Assembly: GCA_963924555.1 (NCBI GenBank)
Contig: OZ004585.1
Location: forward strand, 5,841,488 to 5,905,487
DNA from: Crambe crambe
Lineage: Eukaryota > Porifera > Demospongiae > Poecilosclerida > Crambeidae
Length of the DNA: 64,000 bases
Direction: 5' to 3'
Below the pieces are notes generated by a model. That model saw only the letters and a list, made by a program, of their open reading frames with translations. It was not told the DNA's origin and searched no databases. Positions within the stretch are counted from its first letter, which is position 1. Each line of letters begins with the position of its first letter. This document shows, piece after piece, positions 54,720 to 64,000 of this stretch. The position numbers and the translations under genes were made by a program.

Positions 54720-56787
54720 AACAAACCAGCTCAAATAGTAGCTATATTGTGGATAATAAAGAGAGCTATGATGAACTCTTAAATAAATAAGTAGCTATTA
54801 TATATAATAGCTAGCTAAGTGCATTGCATGCATATCATAAGAAACCAAACACTACTTCAAAAACACCTCTGGCCTATTATAGTTAAGGAATTTTGCAGCT
54901 AATTTTCTCAATGTAGGAATATGGGACAATTAATATCTATTGGTGTTTAATACTGCAGCTATTTGCCTACTTATCTTACCTGTGTGAAAGTGCCAAGAGG
55001 ACTATTCAGCAAATGGCCCAAGGTTGAAGGATTATGCCCTTCAGAACTGTTAGTAGCTATAAATGTCGCCTGGTTTGTGGTAGAAATCCCTAACTTGAGC
55101 TACATTTGCAGACTATTCAGTGCAGAAAGTTTCGCGATTTTGGTCCTTAGCAACTGAACGATTCGCGAATTAATGAGATTCATAACGATTTAGTATACGG
55201 AAAACCGTAAATTAAAAGGAGTGGCTAGTGCAATTAAATTTGTATTGTTCCTATGGGCACTTCCGGTAGGCGGCGACTAGACTGCTGATCCAGTGATGAG
55301 ATCATTGGCTCTGTTAAAATCCAGTTTTCTGAGCCATACAGACAGACCACGAATACTTCACTGGATGAGAGCGGGTTCTGCTCACCAAAAGCTAGCTATA
55401 CCATTAGCTCAGTGAGCAAATAAGGCTTTATCATGCCTTACAGCTACATGTATCTACACTCCACAATTACAAACACAAAGCTTGTTTTTACAGCTTTCCC
55501 GCATAGGTACGTACTTCAAGCATAACTGCTCTAAGGGAGGGTAGAGAGGCTAGAACTACGTACGTACCTACCTTATAGACTAAATTTTAGTGATTTTTGT
55601 TGATTTTGGCGATTTTGAGGAGCAGCTCAAGAAAAATGATGCAAATCAAGTCTGGCATTGTTTAACATCACAATATACAATCGGATTTGACCATGATTCT
55701 GGTTATGGTGGATACAGAAATGGAGATGACCAGGCATAAGCATATAATTACTATATAATATTGGCATGATTAGAATGTTATGAGTTCAGAGGTCAGAAGT
55801 AAAAGTTACAGGTAGCCAGTAGCCATGATTTCTTCAAAGAGGTTAGCAGGAGGAGTACAGTAGATCCATCAATAAGCCCACTTATACCAGGAGCCAGTAG
55901 TAGATAGAAAGTTTGAAGATATCATGGAAAATATTTAAGAACTCGGCTCCTCCAGCGATGAAGAATCTGAAATCTCTAGCTAGCGAGACATGTGGGTGTG
56001 GTCAATCATTACGTGAAAATTACAAAAATTGGCTAAAATGAGTACCCGTTAACAAAATATAAGGTAAGTTATTGGTCACATGAGCTAGTATGAATTGCCA
56101 CGTGATAGGAAACACATACGTATGTCCTTAAATCTTAAGGACAGTCCTTAATTATCCAATGGCTTGCTACTGCCCTATTAAATTTGTAAATTGTCTAGCA
56201 AGCTAGCAGTTGTAGTTATAGCACATTATAATATTATGGTAAATATGTAATGCATGCTCTTTTGGGCATGTGCAAGCAATTGTATTGCATAATTCCATTA
56301 ATGAAGGTGTGGTTGGGGGTGTGGTGATTAAAATATAGATGGGTGTGGTTTATGTCCTTACAGCATTTTTGGAATGCTGGAGCCTATGGAAACATCTTCT
56401 TAGGGAATAGCCTTTCTGATTCTGATGCTACTGGACTCCATTAGTGTGAGTATACAGTCCCTCCCTTTCCAGGAGCCATGGAAATGTTTTTCCCTTTTCT
56501 TTTATGAATCAGCGCACAGCTACTAGTATACATGCCTGTGTGTATGCTTACAGTATCTCTATACTCATGCATGAATAGTCCACTTGCAAAAGTAAATTAA
56601 TGTAAACACAAGTTGCTAGTTTACACTAACAATCCCTAAAATCCTTACCGTTACCATCCCCAACAATAATTATGCCGATTCCTTCCTATTAAATAGTAAG
56701 AACTCTCTAGACTAGGGAGACACAGAGATAGATAGCAGCTATTATTATTTGCTAGATACGTAGCTAGCTATATAGATAATAATTATT
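54720..56787. other. Intergenic with one transposon-related fragment
   Basis: 55445-55570 (ATCTACACTCCA, GCTTGTTTTTACAGCTTTCC, GTAGAGAGGCTAGAACTA) matches 23865-23990, the 3' non-coding part of the Academ-like transposon. 55905-55980 reads an acidic SSSDEESEIS frame like the end of that protein. The rest shows nothing recognisable; no TATA box is evident before gene A. Confidence 0.5.
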
Positions 56788-59700
56788 ATGATGGCATTAG
56801 GGCTTATATTTTGGAGCTTCATGATCCATATGGTTTTAGGCACTCCTACTCTGGACTTCCATTTGCGTTCAAAATTTGATCTAATTGTAGTACGATTTGA
56901 ATGCATAAACAATGATGGTGAACCTGACTCCACTGCGAGATTTGAGTTCCGCAATAGTACAAGAGATTTGATTGCACAGCGAGGTACTGATGCTAGTCAA
57001 AACTTTCTGACCTACAACATTACCGAAGATTCTATTATTCGATGCATAGTAGGGGAGGAACACTCAAACGAATTTATATTTGCTGGTAAGGACACTATGA
57101 GCTAATAACTATCCTCATCAGGCAGTGCCTGCCTTACATCACCCAACATGTGATCATGTACATAGCTACTTAAATGGGAAAAACTAAAAGGAAAGTGGGA
57201 TAGATATATATAGCTACGTATGGGAGTTGCCTCAAATATTTCAAACACCTTAGCAGCCACTCAAATTGAATGACTAATACACATTCTTACTGTGGCTTGT
57301 TGCTGCAGGTACATTAAGGATAGGAAATTTGCATAATAATTCTTGCTCCTATGTGTGCCTGTGAACTGTGTGGAAAACTGATTGGGTTATAATTACTACT
57401 CTGTAGCTTTTTACACTCATTTAATAACAAACCGTTAGATTCTCAAAATACGTAGAAGTAGAGAGTTGTTGTAAACTATACAGTCAGCAAACTCCCAAGT
57501 ATATGACACTTAAAAAAACTTTTTGAATAATCATGCAAAACTGAGAATAGTGACTAGCTAGCTAGCTACTGTTCTAGATCAAAAGCCTGGATGATAATCA
57601 TGATGTTTATGTGTACATTGTTTGAAGAAATGACACATTCAGATGGACAGGTTCATTAATGTGTGGGGTGTATATGGTTCATTAATGTGTGACAGCACAC
57701 TGGCATATACTGGATTGCAATCTCTGTCATGAGAAAGGTACTCCAATTATTATGCCTAGAGTATTATCGTAATTTACAACTCAATCTCTGAACTTATATT
57801 ATAGCCTTCTCTGTCAATGGAGTTTGTGTATCTGATTGATATGAAACATTTGTCTGTACATAATATAGTATTAGCTATTATGAAATAATGATGAAAATAA
57901 CTTTGCAATACATATTCAAAAGCCACAGCAGGAGGACACAGATTATATAGCTACATGAATATTCGTAGTTCCTATTGTGTATGCAGTATAATTGTATACA
58001 CACTAGCTAATGTGATCAACTCTGATTGTGCTGCCTATGCTTATTTACCTTCTCATGCAACTTATAGGGAGTTTGTTTGCATAACTTATGCTCCATCATA
58101 TAACTGTATATCCGTATAATTTCATGCTATACATGCCACTAGTAACAGCATACATGTCTCTGACATGGAATAAAACATTAATTTTAGCAGTTATGCTTCT
58201 ATTGTTGCCAGTGCAATCAACTGGCCTGCATGCTTCAGCCAGCTCTGAAATATCTCATCCCTTAGAATGGGATTTGTCTACCTATAAGTAACATCAAATT
58301 CTGAATCCTTAATTTCACTTAGCTATTGTTCTGTTCAGCTTATACTAGGGCCAACTACTACTAGCACTATTATTGCTGCAGCTATTCCAACTGTGTCAAA
58401 TCAAACTGTGTCCATTGGTGCATTCCGTAATACATCTGCAATGTTGATGTGCCCCATACCACTGCCTACTCTACGCAGTCTTTACACTATTATGTGGGAA
58501 CAAATAGTGGACTCAACTCCAATACCATTAGATACAGGAAGATATATACTTTCTCAAGATAACAGAACCCTATCCATATTAGTGTTAAACTCTTCTCAGA
58601 CGGTATTTCGATGTAAGTTAAATTTGCGACAGTGCTCACCATCTAGACCTGAGAACTGTTTACTATTTGATGTGGAAGGACCTTTCATGGAAATCAATGT
58701 TTTGAGTAAGCTCATGATACATGTATGCAATACGTACTAACACATTAAACCTATGATTTCAGAGAGAAGTGAAATAACTGCTTTCTCTTCATCCCAGACA
58801 GTAACAAATGGTGACATTGCAATATTCCAGTGCAATGCTAAAGGAAGTAACATCAGTTTGAGATGGAATTTTAATGGATCATTTTGTGGTCTTGATAGCT
58901 GTGAACAGAATGGAATCTATATAGATAGGACTCAAGACACAAACCTCATGATCAATTCCACATTAGAGATCAGGACTGGTGAGCTGCACTCCATAATAAT
59001 GGAGAAAATAAACTACACTATTCAGTGCATTGTGGAAGAAAATCTGGATTCTTCATCACTTATGATAACAAGGACATTGACTGTGGATCCTCAACAAGTA
59101 ACTGAATCAGATATTGGTGAGTAAATTCTGCTTGTTTGCATCTGCAAAATGGTCATTCATAAAATCATTAATTTTTAGGAGTCACAACTACTTTCATTTC
59201 ATCTTCTGATACAAATGTATCTACAGTGGTTGCCAATGACAGAGTCAGCTCTTCAACTATGAATGTTTCCAGTACTGCTAGTGAAAACTTAAGCTCTTCA
59301 ATTACGGCTATCATAATTTCAGTCCCTGTTGTCGTTCTACTATCAGGAATGTTGATTGGAATAATTCTGATTATCTATTGGACAAAAAGAAAACGAGCCA
59401 AAAAATTTGACACTGAATTAAAAGAGAAAAAGTAACTTTTTAAATAATATCAGTAATGAGGACCTAGCTGCATGGAGTCAGCTAGAGTAGATATCATCTC
59501 AATAGGAAGATGGTCAGGTCCCAATAGCTTCATGTGGTGCTTAATAGAGACCATGATGGTCATTTTGGATGTCTGGATAACCTGTTAGCCAATTAATTGT
59601 AAATCTAGAATATACATTTTATCACATACATCCTTTTTTCAGGTCACTAAATATAAAAAATGAATGTCCACAGCATAATTATGGTATGAAATAAATACGT

Positions 59701-62039
59701 AAGATAGTTAGCTACATAATCTATTTTCTTATAAAAAAATGGTATTAACTCTAGCAAAGAATGCAGCATTGAGAGTTGAAACTATTGGATCTTCTGAATT
59801 GTATGCTAAAAAATTTCTTGACTCAAATTTGCTGATACCTGGTCGTCACATTCAGCTAAATCATACGATTGGTCAAGGTTGTTTATTATAAGAGGACTTA
59901 CAATGGAAACTCCAGTAAAGGATACCCCTCACAAAGTAGTATCTTTGAAAGAGGACAATCTCTATACAAAGAATAAAAGATCTTAAGTGTGTCCATTATT
60001 TGGAGATATTCCACAGTAATCTATTTGAAATTAACTAGGATCCTGCAGATTATACTCAAAAAATTTTCACCAAGATTCTATCCTCAGATTCTCACTCAAA
60101 CCCTACTGTTATTCTACAGTATGCAGTGGAACCTCTGATTTAATTGCTACGTAGTTTTCAGTACAGTACACTTGTTTTGATAAAACTGTACACTTACTAA
60201 TAGGCTGAAGACTGACATTTCTAGTGAACCCAGAGATTGAGAACCCAAGCTCAACCCACATTTACATAATTCCTGTCTGACCTAAGTGCCAAGAATCTCA
60301 GCCTAAAGTTCTTAGATTCCAGTTGTTCTCTAACATAATCTACAGGAGCTTACAGCACTATATCTATAATTTCATAGGTGAATTTGGATTGGTATATAAA
60401 AGTTATCTCACAGGCTGGCAAGGAAGGACTACAGCAGAAGTTGTAGCTGTCAAGACTCTGAAAAGTAACAACTGCATTAGTCATTATGACAATCCATTAA
60501 AATTAGGCATTTTAATTCATTAAAGATTGGTAGCTAAAAACTAAAATACTATTGTGATGATGAGCTATAAAATTGCTGTGCCTATTATACTTCATAATAC
60601 GAAGAGGTACATGTGGGTAGCTATATACGTACTTACCTCCAACATTACTTTCCATGCCAATAATTAAGTCATGTGTACACAGGTTTTTATTCAGCCAAAA
60701 ATATTGAAGACCTGATAGCAGAAAGTGAAAGAATGAAGAGATTCAACCACCCAAACGTTATGGGTTTAATTGGAGTTTCTATTGATGTGGGAGAAAGGCC
60801 ATTTATTGTCATGCCTTTTATGGCAAATGGCTCTCTCCTGACTTACCTGAAGAAGAATAGATCCCAATTCATAGTAGAAGAAGATGCTGGAAAAGAAAAG
60901 GTAATTAAATATATATACAGTAGCTAGCTGCAATTAGCTATTATAATTTTTTTCCTTCAAGATTGAAGATGCCCAAAGGAAGTTACTATCAATGTGCCTT
61001 CAAGTTTCAAAGGGAATGAAGTATCTTGCCAAACACAAGTTTGTGCATAGAGACCTAGCAGCCCGCAATTGCATGTAAGTTGCTAGCTATATGAATTATT
61101 TGTTAGAGTGTAATTTTTAGCAAAATTAATCGTATAAAAATAGTCAGTCCTTGAATCTCATTCAGGATAGATGATAAGTTCGTGATCAAGGTGGGAGATT
61201 TTGGCCTCTCTGAAGAAGTATACTCCACAAATTACTTCAGACAAGGGGAAGGAGCTTCAGTAAAGCTTCCAGTCAAATGGATGGCCTTGGAAAGTCTTCT
61301 TGATGGGATCTTCTCTGAAAAAACAGATGTAGTAAGTAGCTATATAGCTAGACAGTATTACTATGATATGAGTGGGTGAGTACAGTTCTTTGAAAAGGTC
61401 ACATAATAAACAGAGAAGGGGGCAGTTCCTCTCTCTCCTTCTCTCCAAGAAAATTCAGCAAAGAGTTGCAATCCTTCTCACTCCAGACTCTCTCTGTCCA
61501 AGAACTGATAATCCATGTTCATTAGTGCAGTCATAAGCTATAGAACTTAATTGCACCTGGGCAGCAGGTGAAATTGTGGCCAGCTATAAGATTATTTTGC
61601 ATAATTATAAATCACAGTGGTCATTTGGAGTAACTTGCTGGGAGATATTCAGTCTTGGCCACACCCCATACCCTGCTGTTGATCCATTTACACTGATTAA
61701 ATATCTTAAAGATGGAGGGAGATTGGAGAAGCCCAACAATGCAGGTTGCAGTCATCAAGTGTAAGTTTTGTGTGTGCATGCATGCATGCACTTGAAAGCT
61801 ATACTGACATAGAGAACTAGCTAGCTAGTTTGCCTGGCATACATTAGCTATATCAAAAATAATGGGTGACTTTATAACATAATTCCTATAGGTATGACTT
61901 GGTCATTCAGTGCTGGGAAGAATCACCTGAAAAACGACCTTACTTTGAAGATTTGGTAAAAGAAATTAACATACTACTTGAAGAAGTAGCTGGATACCTT
62001 GAATTCTCAGCATTTTCTGGTAAAGGTCCAACTGCATAA
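56788..62039 (+). CDS. Gene A: receptor tyrosine kinase with Ig-like ectodomain
   Basis: Twelve exons give one 755-residue frame: 56788-57085, 58382-58705, 58763-59116, 59179-59431, 59643-59683, 59755-59877, 60378-60464, 60683-60900, 60962-61074, 61166-61331, 61618-61760, 61892-62039. Signal peptide 1 to about 20. First module to 99; Ig-like second ([20 protein letters not shown]) and third ([23 protein letters not shown]) modules to 325. Ser/Thr stalk; membrane span about 369-392; basic stop KRKRAKK. Kinase: GQGEFGLV (463-470), VAVK Lys490, MPFM hinge with Met537 gatekeeper, HRDLAARN (595-602), DFG (615-617), loop [24 protein letters not shown]. All catalytic residues are present. [20 protein letters not shown] and the hinge resemble Met/Axl kinases. 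It should phosphorylate tyrosines at the plasma membrane after ligand binding; the ligand is unknown. Confidence 0.9.
58154..58287 (+). other. Possible alternative first exon of gene A
   Basis: Inside intron 1 a frame starts [20 protein letters not shown], a textbook signal-peptide pattern, then [19 protein letters not shown]. It reaches a GTAACA donor at 58288. An acceptor CTACTACTAG ending at 58364 would join it in frame to [13 protein letters not shown], the start of the second module, giving a receptor without the first module. The evidence is sequence logic only. Confidence 0.35.
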
Positions 62040-62469
62040 CTTTAGCTAGCAGGAGTGCATTATACAAACAGTTAGCTACTCCACACACATTAGCTATTTT
62101 GAGTGTCTTATAACAGTTATATCATTATAAGCTTTAAGTCAGACTACTTGCTAGCTATAGCTAAAAAATTTTTTCGTGGTCATGAAAATTACAGTGTAAA
62201 GGAGGCTGTGAGCCTGTGACAGAGTCTGAGGCAATGTGATCTCCATTCTTTCATTGCTGTGGAAGGGTAACATGGACATACGAAGTTGCTACAGTTTGTC
62301 ACTGCATAGCTATGCATGTATCAAAGCTTGGATGATAGCTAAGTTCCTCTGCTTAATGGTATAATTCCGGTCACTCTTTATGACTGTCCCTCAAAACACA
62401 GATCTCAGGTTATGATTCAAATTCTGTAGAATGTAGTTTGTAATTAAGAATAATTTAAAGTGTACAGCT

Positions 62470-62475
62470 AATAAA
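62470..62475 (+). terminator. Candidate poly(A) signal of gene A
   Basis: AATAAA about 430 bases after the stop codon of gene A; position only. Confidence 0.3.
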
Positions 62476-62736
62476 TCAAATTCATAAGGCAATTCCAGTT
62501 GGCTAATCTATTTTGCAGTTAAAGCTTATTTGCACCTGAAGATTAAGATTTCATCTGTGATCATAACTAGCTATTATCAGTGACAAAAAAATTTTATGGT
62601 GTCAATTATTTCTGTCAGTTTTTCATTTTTTAAAATCTGTTTCGAATAGTGCAACAATCTATTTTAGTTCATTTTCAATGATTATTTTTACTATTATTAT
62701 CACTTACATTGAATGTAGGTGTTATCATGACAGTGA

Positions 62737-62791
<55 letters not shown>
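62737..62791. repeat. (TAA)n microsatellite
   Basis: About 18 ATA/TAA units without an adjacent X or Y copy, unlike the (TAA)n runs in the repeat nests. Confidence 0.95.
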
Positions 62792-63609
<818 letters not shown>

Positions 63610-63654
63610 ATACAGCTTGAACATTGTGAGCTATCGTACAACTAGCAACTTACC

Positions 63655-63845
63655 GATGTTGTGGTGTAACCAGCATAATATGCCGCAAAGTATCCAAATA
63701 AGGGGCTCAAATGAAATGCAGGACTCTTTCCTGCAGTATATGGCTCTTTCTTCACTCCTGCTTAGCTGCTGCCATTGCTTCAGTTCCTTTCTCACATCGC
63801 AGCTGCTGAATTTCAAAACACGCCTCACAGCGTCCTGGATCAGGT
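63655..63845 (-). CDS. Possible minus-strand exon, unknown protein
   Basis: Between a CCACAG acceptor and a strong GTAAGT donor (minus strand) the frame reads DLIQDAVRRVLKFSSCDVRK, then ELKQWQQLSRSEERAIYCRK and a more hydrophobic end PLIWILCGILCWLHH. Open throughout and bounded by good splice sites, but no family is recognised and the partner exons would lie beyond the repeat or outside the window. Confidence 0.35.
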
Positions 63846-64000
63846 CTGTGGACTATACGTAACATAAGTCCAACTAATGTAGCTAGCTAGCAGTGAAGGA
63901 GGCGTACAACTCTAAATAAAGCATACCTTAAGGGGGCGTGCCATGGGTGTGACATCACCGTCGTAAACATTGACTTATAGCCGGCGAGAAAGTTACGGCT

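Overview
The window looks like nuclear DNA of an early-branching animal, most probably a demosponge close to Amphimedon queenslandica. This is inferred from AT-rich DNA full of TAGCTA words, small exons separated by GT..AG introns, a lineage-type receptor tyrosine kinase with a Met/Axl-like kinase domain, and a very high load of short foldback transposons. No rRNA, tRNA, CRISPR array or bacterial-type operon was seen.

Layout. 1-9690 is a giant inverted repeat: two arms of about 4 kb (1-4035 and 5666-9690) around a 1.6 kb spacer. Each arm carries a near-identical first exon (signal peptide plus first extracellular module) of an Ig-type receptor family; the two copies point outward in opposite directions. 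9.7-13.5 kb holds degenerate tandem repeats derived from a minus-strand gene fragment, plus foldback elements and a long (ATT)n tract. 13.9-24.6 kb and 42.5-50.9 kb are two large nests of the same repeat modules (called here X, Y, MITE-1, MITE-2) in both orientations. A 2.7 kb Academ-like DNA transposon is inserted in the first nest and is itself interrupted by another TIR element. 25-28 kb is intergenic repeat sequence.

The genes of interest are three paralogues of one receptor family. Gene B (28108-35347, + strand) has two Ig-like exons, two duplicated Ser/Thr/Pro stalk mini-exons, one membrane span and a non-kinase tail rich in tyrosine motifs (YEEI, YNIV, YEDI). Gene C (36223-38595) is a broken paralogue with a 331 bp Harbinger-type MITE inside its second exon. 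Gene A (56788-62039) is a complete 12-exon, 755-residue receptor tyrosine kinase with the same three-module ectodomain. Gene B's only plausible first exon in the window is the copy in the right palindrome arm, 21 kb upstream.

A second degraded Academ-like coding region lies at 53.2-54.7 kb on the minus strand. The right edge (62-64 kb) holds microsatellites and one possible minus-strand exon of unknown identity.

Biologically, the window shows one recognition ectodomain joined to two different signalling ends: a catalytic kinase, and a tail that could be a kinase substrate and SH2 docking platform. Gene prediction was done by eye from splice sites, reading-frame phase and paralogue comparison; no database search was possible.
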